Assembly: GCF_017654505.1 (NCBI RefSeq)
Contig: NC_054534.1
Coordinates: forward strand, 28,327,689-28,391,688
Length of the DNA: 64,000 bases
DNA from: Polyodon spathula
Taxonomy: Eukaryota; Chordata; Actinopteri; Acipenseriformes; Polyodontidae
Direction: 5' to 3'
Numbering within the stretch: position 1 is the first letter of the stretch; every line of letters begins with the position of its first letter. Below are positions 11,839-23,623 of this stretch, one piece after another. Position numbers and translations under genes: made by a program. The notes beneath the pieces were generated by a model, which was given only the letters and a program-made list of their open reading frames with translations, had not been told where the DNA came from and searched no databases.

Positions 11839-12148
11839 TAAATGTTTGACAGACACACTTTCTATGGATACAAGCTCTTCTGGTATTACTGTACTGTACT
11901 TTTACAATGTACTCAAATACAACTCCAATGTACTTGAGGTGTACAGTAATTGGAGGCAATATAATGTGCTGCAATATAATATGTATGACTGCAGGCTTCT
12001 CTTTTATAAATTTCCTGACTATAGAATTACATTATATAAATTCACCCATAATCCGGCACCGGTAACTTTATACATTTATAACCATAACATGTAATTAGGA
12101 TTTACACGTACTGTGAGAAGCCATGTTTCTAGAAAATATATATATATA

Positions 12149-12292
12149 TTTTTTTTTTATATATGACAGTATTAAAACAGGTAAAATGAAGACGGAACAG
12201 AATGCATTGTACAGATGACATTTACATTGAACAAAAACAATGTTATTTTGATTTTATCCTTCGGGCAATCTCTGCTGCAGCAAACCGCAACT
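12149..12292 (+). repeat. Displaced copy of a Harbinger internal segment
   Basis: From 12159 to 12292 it matches 11511-11644 over 134 bases with two differences (C/G at the CAGCTAAA site, T/C at the GAAGATGG site), an offset of 648 bp. The preceding T run also matches. TATATATA flanks it on both sides, and no Harbinger termini accompany it. Confidence 0.9.
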
Positions 12293-12517
12293 GTATATAT
12301 ATACACCCAATTTAAATGTTAGGGTTCCAGAAAACAAGCTGCTTCTAATGACATCTGTTGCATTCAGCCACGATGTTTCCTCTTCAAACGCTCGATTGGC
12401 CTGGAACTAATATTGATACAGGAACTAAGACTGATACCGGCAAGCAATTTACAAGCAGCTTTCTGCTTTAGTGCCTCAGGTCTGTAATCTTCAACTGCTC
12501 CAAGATGTACAAAAATA

Positions 12518-12537
12518 CCCCCCCCCCCCCCCCCCCC
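12518..12537. repeat. Poly-C tract
   Basis: Twenty consecutive C residues; length is likely unreliable in assembly. Confidence 0.95.
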
Positions 12538-12727
12538 TTCTTTATTAGAATATAGTATTACTCTACCCTTTCAGTTGTGGGCTATGCATTTCATTGTATT
12601 TCTTTCTCTAACCATTGAAATTTTCTAAATACATTTTGCTCTGTTGTTATACTGAACCATTAATGAATCAGTTTGGTAGTGTGTCCTAATCACTATGAGT
12701 CACTAAATTATTGAACTCCAACACTAA

Positions 12728-13050
12728 TTGGCAGGGGCTCCTGAGTAGCGCATCTAGTAAAGGCGCTCCGCAGGGAGTGCAGGATGTGCCCTATAGCCTG
12801 GAGAACTGCAAATTCAAATCCAGGCAATGTCACAGCCGACCGTGACCAGGAGTTCCTAAGCGGCGGCACACAATTGGCTGAGCGCTGCCCGGGTAGGGAG
12901 GGCTTAGGTTGGCAGGGGAATCCACAGCTCACCGCACATCAAAGACCCCTGTGGCTGATAGGGCACAAGTGGTTCTGCAGCGTTGTACTCCGGCAATATA
13001 GGTCTTGTGGCCTTGCGGTGTATACCAGCTTCTTTCTATACAGCTGGCAT
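12728..13050 (+). mobile_element. tRNA-derived SINE, copy A
   Basis: The head has A-box-like GAGTAGCGCATCTAGTAA and B-box-like AATTCAAATCCAGGC about 45 bp later. The body has GTTCCTAAGCGGCG, TTGGCTGAGCGCTGCCCGGG and TAGGGAGGGCTTAGG. The copy at 19110 shares the body words ATTCCTAAG and TTAGGGAGGC. No tRNA cloverleaf can be completed, so this is a SINE rather than a tRNA gene. Confidence 0.65.
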
Positions 13051-15900
13051 TATTTTGGTTACATTTCTATGCTTGAAAGCACCAGAGGGTTATATTATGT
13101 TCATTTCACCCTGCCAATGTGGAAATAGATTCAGGGCCCAGGGTGGTATAATTAAGCAATAAGACACGTCAAAGCATGGGCTGTTGAACTGCTTCTGTGT
13201 TGTTTAAGATTACATGGATATGTAGCTATTTTTAGCATTAAAGTTGTGCTAACCAAGCTTTAAAAGTCAATTTCTCACCTCCTATTTTGAATGTGAATGT
13301 TTGTTAATGAATACTTATTTCTTTGCCAAGTGCAATTTAGGCTGCTCAAAATGTGCAAAATAATGTCTAATTTTCAGAGCCCAAATCCAGACAAAATGAT
13401 AAAAGGTTGATTACGTAATTGGATTGTGTTGTGCTACAAGTGATTCACTTATAAAAGTAATAACATTTTGCAGTTTATTATGTGTTTATAATAGATCACA
13501 ATTACCTGTATGATTGACCTTCTTTAACTATACTTAATGTGATTTAATACACTGTTTATACTTTATACATGGTGTACCGCAGGGTTCTGGTGTATTTGTT
13601 AGATGGAAAGTGGAAGTAGTCTGCTGTAGTGTAACTGGTGCCGATAATGTGATTCGCTGTTAATGCATGTTTATCTCACTGCAATGTTGTGTTTCCACTT
13701 TTGACACCTGCCATGTGTTGTTCTTTTCTCACATGGTATTTATCAAACATTGAAATGTTACTGCAGTTCATGTGGGCTGTGATATAAAAAATGGTCACAG
13801 AGCCAGCAACTGAAGTGTAATTACCGGTATATACGGCACAATTATTTAAGAGCTTTTTATTGCACTTAAATGCCATTGGTATGGTATTGTATATAGCATA
13901 TCATCCTATATTGACATGTACAGGCTTTTTTACAACTGCACTCTATATTGTTTGAGGTGTGGGAATAACACTGCAGGATGATATTTGTGTCTCATTTCTG
14001 GTCCAGTACAGTCTCTCAGGCTGCCAGAATGGGACGTATATCTAGGATCGCTAGTTTTCCATTACTTTCTGTTTCATGTAGTTCACTCATCACAGTCATT
14101 AATTTACTGTAGTTGCACCTGCAAATTCCTTTCAATGTGTCTTCCTCAAACTGCTCCCCAAATTGGTTCCTTCAAATGTCTTTAACAGAGACAACCCAAT
14201 CAATCTCTTTATCACTACATGTTTATTTTGAAGTTAAATATGTAATGGTGATGACAAACAGCAGCTGTATGAAACCTCCTGTTATAACATGGTTGTTTGC
14301 TAATCATTCTTGACAGCTCCCCAGTGGATTTGCCTCCACCCACACCAACTGGTATATAGACAAGTAGAACTGTAAAGCTAGAAAGATGAAGTAGGAGAAC
14401 CAATGTGCATGTTTAAGTTATAACATACATACTGAAACAGACAACATGGAAGGGTTTAGTCTCTCCTTCTCTCTTCCTCACACAAAATGGTGGGAATTAT
14501 GCAGCACCATTCTACTACAACCTGTTTTAACTACTGTACAAACAGTTAATAGGTAGCAGAATACAAAAACAGATGAAAAGGACAACACAGTTTTTTTTTT
14601 TATTGTGAAACATTCTTCAGATTTCATGAACTCATTACATTGCAGAATGTATCCATCTGCAATCACAAGCCCATCAGTATATCAACGCTTACTGTACTGA
14701 CACATACATCATTACAGCCACTTGTCACTGTGACATTATCAGCAAAAAATAAACAAACACATGACATTCTGATACAGCTAGAGACTATTTCAAACTAAAA
14801 GGGTAAAATACGTTTGTTTTACTCATTTGTGCTCACCAATAAAGAAGCAAATCCTTTGTAGCCTGTACTTGAGTCAATGTAGCAAATTAAGCATGTACTA
14901 GTAAAAACTTAGCAAACACTAGGATAAATAATGTGTAAACAATTTTGAGTAAACCAGTTCAATACAGATTTAGTTTGGGGGGTAGGATGCATGGACAAGT
15001 GCCTCATATTTTTCACACATGGTTGCAACACTGATTCCATCATTCTTTGCTTTTATGTTTGAAATGCTTTCAGCACTTTATAGTAACTACTGAAAGACAA
15101 AACCTAACGACAACTAATGAAATAGTTTCATTCTAATTCTGAAATGGAGTGGAATTACCTTGCACCTCCTGAGTGCTGGTCTGCGGTGTTTAACGAGTTA
15201 ACTGAAAGGGCATATTTTAAAAGCACAATTCCACCATGCAGCATCTTGTGCTGCAGGGAGACTCTCTTAATATGGGGTTTTTGAAATGATCCACAAGAAA
15301 GGGAAGTCAGGCACATATGAAAAGGTAAGATTTATACTTGGATGAATATATCAATGATTTAAAATTCACCCTCACCCATGGTACTGGTAGATCCTGCAGG
15401 AAATAGTGAAAAACTGTCGTGTTTTTAGTTCCTTAAAGTAATTTACTGCAGTGCCGCGAGGCCAGATAGATAAGAAAAGAGCATTTTCTAAGAGGGCATA
15501 GACGGCTGTCATTGCATGTGCACAAAAAGCACGGCAAGGATCTGAATAAAAATTCAGAGGGAGGATATTAAGAGATGCAATAAAAAACAGCACTGTACTA
15601 TTCAAGTATGAGTATCATATGTGGGTACTGAATAGTAATCAGATTGCATATACCTAACGACCATACAGTATTTATATGTGATTTCAATTTTTTTTTTCTG
15701 ATTGCCTGTTCAAGTATATTCCTGTGGAGTGCAAACACTTCATTCAACTCAAATAATAAAAAAATGAGCACAAAATATCCTTCGATAAATACAGTTTTGT
15801 AGCCCTGACAAAGTGAACTTTGTTTTGAATGAAATTCAATTTACTTAATGATTATAATTCAAACAGCATTAAATGTCACTGAGAGAACACTGGCTGGTAC

Positions 15901-15919
15901 GGGGGGGGGGGGGGGGGGG
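15901..15919. repeat. Poly-G tract
   Basis: Nineteen consecutive G residues. Confidence 0.95.
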
Positions 15920-16214
15920 TTTGATGCTATTAATCTAGCTTGTTACTTTTATATATAAATAACACAAAAAAATTATAAAACAGTCAAGTCTATTATTTGC
16001 AAAAGCATTACAGTACTGTCCCAAAGCTGTCTTCCCAATTGGTGTAGAGTATATAACACTGACTGACTGTAAGGTAAAGGTACACAGGCTAGTTCTGTCA
16101 TCAAACAACAATAATTAAATTAATTAATACTGGTAAATAAGTAAATGGCCCATAATGCAATGAGTATGCCTTTTTTTCTCTTAGCAAGTAATAGAAGACA
16201 TTTCACAGTTTCAG

Positions 16215-16301
16215 GCACACACACACGCACACGCACACGCACACGCACACGCACACGCACACGCACACACACACACAATCTCTCTCTCTCTCTCTCTCTC
16301 T
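16215..16301. repeat. Compound (ACACGC)n (AC)n (TC)n microsatellite
   Basis: ACACGC hexamers with CA runs (16215-16277) pass into (TC)n (16280-16301). It lies only about 40 bp inside the intron from the PDE4D5 splice donor, so expansion could affect splicing of that exon. Confidence 0.95.
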
Positions 16302-16340
16302 AAGGAACAAAAGCAGTCCACTCCACCTGTTTTCCCTTAC

Positions 16341-16612
16341 CAAGTGTGTGCTACAGTAAAACGTCTCCTCTTCTGGATGTTGTTGTTCAACATCATCCTG
16401 CGCAGGAGCCTGGGAGAGTTCCTGGGAGAAATGGCTGGGGATAACCTTGGCGAGATGGGGGTAGACTTTCTTGCTGCCCGTGGCTTGTCATGCTGCAGCA
16501 GGTTTTCTCTCAGAATCTTCACAAGGTCTTCGTTCAGTCCTGCATGTTCGTGGGGAGTCTTCTCCACCGCAGGCACGGGGAGAGTGTCTTGGCTTGTTCC
16601 TTGCTGAGCCAT
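16341..16612 (-). CDS. pde4d: pde4d, PDE4D5-type alternative first coding exon
   Basis: Encodes the isoform-specific N-terminus of the long cAMP-specific 3',5'-cyclic phosphodiesterase PDE4D5, which hydrolyses cAMP; this N-terminus directs the enzyme to partners. The 90 residues begin MAQQGTSQDT, contain GLNEDLVKILRENLLQH at about residues 25-41, a Ser-Pro-rich stretch (PISPRLSPAISPRNSPRLLRR) near 56-76, and end RRRFTVAHT plus two bases of a split codon. This aligns along its length with human PDE4D5 (88 unique residues). Start: the ATG at 16612 has G at +4 and matches the family start; the frame stays open upstream but with no ATG before it. The exon ends at 16341, followed on the minus strand by donor GTAAGG (16340-16335); TG plus a T from the shared exon would give the expected Cys. 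Oddity: the Asn-Pro-Trp of the mammalian RACK1-binding motif is His-Ala-Gly. The 5'UTR and promoter lie above 16612 but are not delimited. The identification is very secure. Confidence 0.96.
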
Positions 16613-19109
16613 GGGTTCCAGGATAACTGACAGCAAAATCCAGGAAGATTATGCTTTTTCTGCCTTACTGCTCCACAAAAGGAAAATGTAGTTTAAAAAA
16701 AAAAAAAGCTTTCCTTGCCTTCCTTAAATCTGAGGATGGGGTTGAATTGTAATTCCCAGTTCACGCTGTCTGAGTGCTGCTTCACACGTCGTGTTACCTT
16801 AACATTTGTCTAAAGATAATGATGCTCAGGAAAAAAAAAAACTCGACCAGGAAAGCTGCTGACACTGCCACTCCTCTTCTTTTCTAACATTGCAACTATG
16901 GCTCAAGGATAAAAAAAAGAATCACTTGTCAGCTTTTAAAACAAGTAACAGCACTAAAAGCACATTAGTTATTGAACAAGCCCCTGCCAGAACACTTAGA
17001 CTGCCAGTTCTACAGTAGAGCTAACAAACTGAGGCTGGTTAAGTGCTTGCTGGTTGTACTCGTACAACTTGCTTGTAGGAGGGACCTAACGACAGCTCCT
17101 AATCATTCTTTTTGGTCATTTGCCTCCCTTTTCTCCTTGTTCAAGATTTGAAAAGGCTCGTTGACCTTAATATCTCAAATTCTCTGCCAAAACAATGCAG
17201 GTGTTATTTTTAATTCTGATGTCTGATCTGTGCTGTGGTCCAAAAAAAATAAAATATAATAATAAATTCAACAGCTGGGAAAGCGACTGTCATTTACTGC
17301 CTTCTCTATCTTTTCCAATCTGGGTGTAAACACAAGTTAGCTTTTTATGTAACTGATCAATACCAATTTTATGGTTTATGTTGCAAGCCTAATTGCCCAT
17401 TTATTTTAACAGCTTCGCAACATCACTTCAGCATGTATCTGATTCACCTTAAAAGCAATAAGGGGAAACCTCTTCTGCATTGCATTTTGATGGTTATGTT
17501 AAAGGAAAAAAAACCCTGTGGGATTGTAAAGGAATACATATACAAGAGCAACACATACAGGACATAAACCTAACGCATGCAAATAAGCGTCCAGGATTCA
17601 TATATGTTGAACCCCCCAGGAACATGTTTTAACAGGGTAATCACCATTAACAAACAAAATGGAAGGTTCACAGTTGCCATTCATGAAAAGTTCAAACACC
17701 CTCGCTATTTATACAACCCTACTTCTGCTTCTCAAAGCTGTAACTGGAGGTAATCAAACTTGTGTACACAGCTAAATTGACAGAATGAAGCTGCTTAAAA
17801 ACAAAGATGCATCGTCTGGTATTATGTTGCCCCCTTGTGAACTAGTTCAAATGGCCCACATTGCTTACATTTAGTTTTTCAATAAGCATTCCACCCTCAT
17901 TACAATACCACCCATGAGAACCAGCTGGCTTATTGAAATGTGTCCCTTATAGGTTGGGATAAATCAGAGGTAGAGAACCCTTCAATTAAAACCATGTACC
18001 TTAGTGGACACCTAACAATAAGAGCTCTATATTATAATTGAGGACTTCCTCATCTTACTCAAAGGGACCAGTATTTGCAATTACTCACATTGGATAGATC
18101 TGCCACAAACAAATCTCATAAAAACAAGCAATTCATGCTGTACATGCCTCACTGATGAAGGCATTAGCCGAGATGTCAGTCAATATGAATTTCGTACACT
18201 TTTTTCGACTAGTCAATTATTTAAGGGATAATGGACCCTATTAAAAATATATATCATTCAAAATTTATTTCGATAATGTTTTGTCAGTTGGCTACGAGTA
18301 CCTGAGTCTCAAACAGGCTTAAAAGACATTCTTCAAAAGTAGCTTTAAATGTCCTTTTAATTTCTGTTTTCTATTTTCTTTATTATGTTATGGTGTTAGC
18401 AACCACTCTGAGTGGTTCTGGGTTCTGTTGGTGTGGTATTTATTCTCAAAATAAGATAACACTGGGAAGAGATGCTAAATAAAGAACAACACAACAAGAA
18501 AGGGACCACATGCACAGGCAACGAGGAATCCAGTAGGACTCAATTACAGTTATCACTGCACACAGTCCTGGTTTCCACAGGGAATTTAAAATGCACCAAG
18601 GTTAAAATGAACACACAAATCACAAAATAATGTGATTTGGAAACTAGACATCAATTACATTAATCAAGTAAAAAACTAAAAAGCTGCACCAGTCCTTCTC
18701 TGCTGACTATACTTTTGTTTTCTATGTTGTTTTTCTTATCACAGAGCAAGAACAAATAAGATAACAAGCTAGGAGAGAAATGGCTGCAATGCCAGTTTGA
18801 TAAAGGACTGGCAACCAAACAGAAACAAACGTTCCCCAATTGCAGGATCCAAAGGCATCGCTAATCGCCAAGACTGATATAACGGAATGTTAGAATAATT
18901 CATCATCTTGCTATTCTGCCCGTGAAAAAAAAAGCCCTTTGAGAATTAAGCGAGAAGCAGCACAGGAGCAGTGCACAATCAACCTATTATTAGAAAACAC
19001 TGTAAGTGATGAAAGAGAAAGCCCCAAATGTTTAGTGAGTGAAGAGTTAGGTAACCGTTCATTCATTTTTTGGTAAAAGCACAGCCGCACGGTGTGTGGG
19101 TGAATCATA

Positions 19110-19497
19110 TAGTCAGTTGAGCGTAGGTTTGCTCCCTGGTTGTACTAAGTCACCAGTCTTTGCTGGGGATTCCTAAGGGAACGTTGTGTTGGCACCGGCG
19201 CTCATGTGGGTTAGGGAGGCAAAACCAGCAGGGACTGTTTCTGCTCATCTCGCTGCAGCGAACCCTGCTGGCCAGGTGCCTAGTGAGCTCAGGAGGACAC
19301 CTGCAGGGCTGGCCTTTGTCTTCCAGTGGCCAGTAGCTCACTGACTTCTGCCGTCGAGTTCTTGGGTGTAAAAGAGGAAGCTGTCTCGGTTGTGGGATCG
19401 GAAGAAACCCAATCAACCTTCAGATCTCCTGAGTCTGTGTGGAATTGTTGAGGTGAGGGGGAAAAATAAATGGACATTCCAGATTGGGGAGAAAATT
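19110..19497 (+). mobile_element. SINE, copy B
   Basis: Shares body words with copy A (ATTCCTAAGG, GGTTAGGGAGGC) and has the tail GGACATTCCAGATTGGGGAG followed by A-rich AAAATTGAGGGTAAAATA. The head region (CAGTTGAGCGTAGG...) is too diverged to define both Pol III boxes with confidence. Confidence 0.5.
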
Positions 19498-20155
19498 GAG
19501 GGTAAAATAATTGAATACATTATATATAAAGTAATGTAGCAAATGTTCTTCTAATGTGAATCTATTTCTAATCTGTTTACTTTTCTAATAGATTATTTTT
19601 CTAATGCTATCCTGACATGCTATCCCTACCAAATAGCCAACAGTAATACCACAGCAAACACATCTGTTTACAGGTGTAATATAGTATCTGTTGTCTTGAA
19701 CTTGATTTGGGAATTAAGACAGACAGTCGTGCTACTATATTAGGCAAATCACAATTCTATCTTTACATCGAAAGACCAAACAGCCTACAGTAGAAGAAGA
19801 AATTAGAAGAAGAAAAATCTATATTATACATAACTTCAGGTGACATTTTTGTTTACATCTCCAGGGGGTCTCCCTGCTCATTTCAAACTGACTGTGTGGC
19901 TGGGTAAGTCCCCCTGTGTGCGTCAGCAGGGTGGAACAAGTGAGTTCTTACTGAACACACCTTTCAAGCCTTCTGTGTCAGTAAATACAACTTGAAATCA
20001 CATTTCTCCAAGTCCTGTAATAATAGAAACTCACCTGGATGTGTATTTCTTTTATGTTTGTTTTCGTTAATTCAGCTCTGTTTACGTGCAAGTTCTCACA
20101 TACACAGAGTTTAATAATCAGCTGTAATAATTAACTGCTGAATGCAATATACTGT

Positions 20156-20894
20156 TGTGACAGAGGGTGAATGAATTCTAGTCAACAATCTCCCTCCCGA
20201 CCTGTAGAGCAGTGTATAACAGGAACAGTGTGCCTCGTACTGAATGGTTTAGTTATTCATTCCAGGGTCAGTCGGAAGCCAGCCATCCAGGAAGGGGGCG
20301 GAGTCACAATGCCAGAAGTCATCACTGTAATGCGGTACGTGATGTGTCAGTCATGGATTGGAGGATACGTGATTGAACTAGCTATCGCGGGGGGGGGGGC
20401 TAAGGGTATTTCAGTGGATGTGACAATACAATCTGTTCCTTTGTATGGTTTTTGAGAGGACTTGTAAGGAAATGAAAGTAAAGCTGGATTGTGAGTGTTT
20501 AGTGTTTCGTTTGTTTGTCTAACTGTTACTGTTTGTTCTTGTTAGATGGCTAATACGTACTAGGAGCTGTCGCTACAGGCCAGCATAAGCCCAGCCAACA
20601 CTGCACTGCTGCACCAATATTGTTGTCTTTCACCACACCTGTCACGCACTGTCTGGAGATGTAGCCGTGTTGAATGTTGAGTGTTATTGTTACTGTATTA
20701 TTATTTCAGGACTGAACCCTGAGGTTTGTTACCCGCAATAGACATTGCTGTGTAAAGCCAGTATTATTATTTAACAGTGCCAGACCGTGTTAAGGAAAAT
20801 TAAAGAACTGTTGGGACTGTGAACTTTGTTGTCTGTCGTTGTTTGGAGCACTGCATCACCTACCCACCTGCGCACTACTAACCACTTTGCCACA
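20156..20894 (+). mobile_element. Solo LTR, same broad family as the Gypsy LTRs at 3501
   Basis: Starts TGTGACAG, has CTCCCTCCCGACCTGT near its 5' end as in the LTRs at 3501 and 4896, and ends CCACTTTGCCACA. ACTGT precedes it and ACTGA follows, a target duplication with one mismatch. It is 739 bp with no internal region. Confidence 0.75.
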
Positions 20895-22478
20895 ACTGAA
20901 CAAGCATCCTTTCATCAGCTGCAAGTGGAAAAACAATGCTGTTAAACACATGTGGTGCAGAGCAGTATCAGTTTTACAAGGAAGTTCAGCTCCTAGCTAC
21001 CGTCTCTAACACTGGTGTTCCAATGGACACAGAAATAGAAATCCCCGGTGTTTACTACACTGTTTTTCTTTCTTTCAGCTAGAGATAATCAAATTTAAAT
21101 CTCGTCAACCTTTAAAATTCTGAAAACTACAGAACAGTCCTAAAATATTATTGCAATTTGAAAGAAATACTGTAATAAAAGCCTGTGCCCCCATCTTGTG
21201 GTGTGTATGAGAATTGCTCATGTTTACATTTAGATGGTGATGCTACATCAGCCCATTTGACATGCTAGGCATGTTATGTCTTCACAATGTAATACATTTC
21301 ATACAAATGACATTCTTACATGAAAACTGCAGTGAAAATGCATGCCTGCTGATTGGGTATAATTGCAGTAAAATAGCTGAAGAGGTGTCACATGATTAAA
21401 AATAAACCACACTGCTGCAACTCATCCCAAGATTTTTATAAATGATGGTACATACCGGTATATCGTAATGCAGAAACATATTTTACAGTTTGTTTCAAAT
21501 GATTTATTGGCTGACATTTCCCAGGATATAATACTAGAGACAATTAAAAACTGTAACATGTCTGCCCTTCCTGCTGGAGGGAAACTAAATACAAGCCTGG
21601 CCAATCAATCGGCTGAGGTAATTGCAACAAGCCCTGCAGCTTTGGGAACATGTGCAAGGAAGTACATTTCCCCACAGGTAATGTTTTTGGTTATTACTGC
21701 ACCTTGACTGTGCAAGCCTGGACAAGAGAGATAGACTGAAGTTGCTATGAATGAGCAAGGAAAGGCACAATGGCTGCCAGATGTGCAGCGGAGCTAGTAA
21801 AGTAAGACCAATGAGCTATCAATGTTTGAAGTGCATTCAATAAAACTAAACCAGAGCAGATTAGTATAACAAAGCTGACATTGGAATTTAAAAAAGGGAA
21901 AAATTACTGTACAGTCCTATGCATAGTCCTTTTTTTTTTTTTTTTTTTTTTTTTTAATGCCACCATCCCATATAAGGAAGCACGATAATTTTGATTTAAT
22001 ACAGGTAAACGTCTTTGTTTCCAAGACTGGCACATGGTAGGAATAATCGGTGCAATACTGACCCCTTCTGTATAAATGAGGTAATGCATGTGAAGGGAAA
22101 TGACCAAGTCTGTAACATATCTCATCGTACAGCCTGTCTCTTGTTTAGTGGCTAGGATGTAGTGTTTATCACTATTTATGCCTGTTTTTCACTGTTTTCA
22201 TTTATGTATGTGTAACTACTGGATCCACAAGATGTTCTTTCAATTTATGTAAGTTCAGGATCAGGCAATCTATGTGGTAGAGATGAGAATATATGTAAAA
22301 AAATAAATAAAGAAAGAAAGAAAAGAAAACGCTTTTCAAAATAATTCATGTTTGGTCACTGCTATCTATTTAATAATCACAGATAGCTAAAAAAAAATAT
22401 AAAAAAAAAAAAACCTGCCCCACTAAACTTGAATATGAAATTAAGCAAACTGTGTGCTTAAATATATATTATTGCAGA

Positions 22479-22932
22479 TGTTCGTGATCTTCCATAATAA
22501 ACTCAGAGACTCAAATAGTCTCCGGTCTCCAATAGGCGCCGGGACTACTGGCAAATATTGTAAATAAACACCGGAGCGTTTTTTTGGCAGTTTTATGGCA
22601 GACACAACAATAGACAGCACACAGAGATAAGCCCTGTATAAGGGAGGCTACTACATACAGAGAACTCATTTAGCACAAGACAGTCTTAAAATCTACATTC
22701 ACTCTGCATTCGCTGCATTCAAGAGGCCCCACTAGCCCATTTAGGTAATCTGCAATCCTGCCACCAAGCCACTATATTCCCAGGACCCAGAATGCACAGA
22801 TAACACTCCCGGTCGTCCGTTGCCCAAAACATTTTGTTCCATTACCATAATGCATTTCTAGTTTATTTACATACATCAGTCTGGATTGGCTAAATCACAA
22901 CAGATCCCGAGTGCATTTAGGAGTTTGCTACA
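22479..22932 (-). mobile_element. Possible solo LTR
   Basis: On the minus strand the unit runs TGTAGCAAACTCC...GATCACGAACA, with TG...CA ends, and is more GC-balanced than its flanks, with GGCGCC and CCGGAG words. No matching target duplication was found, and no second copy is in the window, so the class is uncertain. Confidence 0.35.
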
Positions 22933-23589
22933 TTTTGTTAAATCCCGCTGGATGTGGTAAAAGGCCTTAAATTATTTTAAAAGTGAGAACAAATGACACG
23001 ATTTTGTCTAGATTTAGGTGCTGAAAATATTAAGCAGCTGTTCCCTTGGAAAAAGGATATCCTGATATATTATACATGTACTGTACTTTTTCCCATGCTG
23101 ATGAAGACATTAGTCAAACTTTTAGACATGTTTTGGTGTGTTTACTAAATTCTTCTAAATTCTTTAATTTTTAATTTTAATTTTTTTACTTTTTTTACTT
23201 TTTTAACTGAAAAAAACAAACCCATGATAACAACAGCGACTTATTTAAATAATGAAATGTAAATCATGTCAACATTTAGAATTCTGAAAATGAATTTGGA
23301 AGATTTGGTCTTAAAATCAATTTTACCAGGATTCACCGCACAATTACAAGGCTTATGAGCAAGGCATAAGCAGCACCCTTTTTCTCCAAGAATACATACA
23401 GCTGAACAATAGGTTTGCTGCTGGTATACTGCATTCTTTATTATTTGAAAAAAAATGCAGTATTGAAAAGCATTTACAAGCAGCATTTCCAACCAAAATA
23501 TTGATTTAAGTAAGATAATATAGATTCACAGTTGGGTCCAAGTACCAATATACTGTAACATCAGCAAATCTGAAAAAAGAACCCAGTAC

Positions 23590-23623
<34 letters not shown>

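Larger units (their letters stand above)
1..16340 (-). other. pde4d: pde4d intron downstream of the D5-type exon
   Basis: This is intronic for both isoforms, bounded above by the D5 donor. No coding exon of pde4d was recognised. Unique-looking AT-rich stretches with no assignable content include 1-584 (poly-T at about 412-429), 2400-2697, 5691-8504 (poly-T at about 6019-6042 and 7177-7198), 8552-9334, 9401-10546, 12293-12727 and 13051-16214. Two copies of a 22-bp word beginning CTACATATGACTCG occur at 9153-9174 and 9185-9206. Confidence 0.7.

Noticed and set aside
16613..16636. Upstream extension of the PDE4D5 frame (LSVILEP before MAQQ)
   Set aside because: The first codon there is TTG, not ATG; the family start is the MAQQ methionine.
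18135..18180. CTGATGAAGGCATTAGCCGA motif, echoed near 23098
   Set aside because: It resembles a phrase common in fish repeat tails, but too short and diverged to assign an element.
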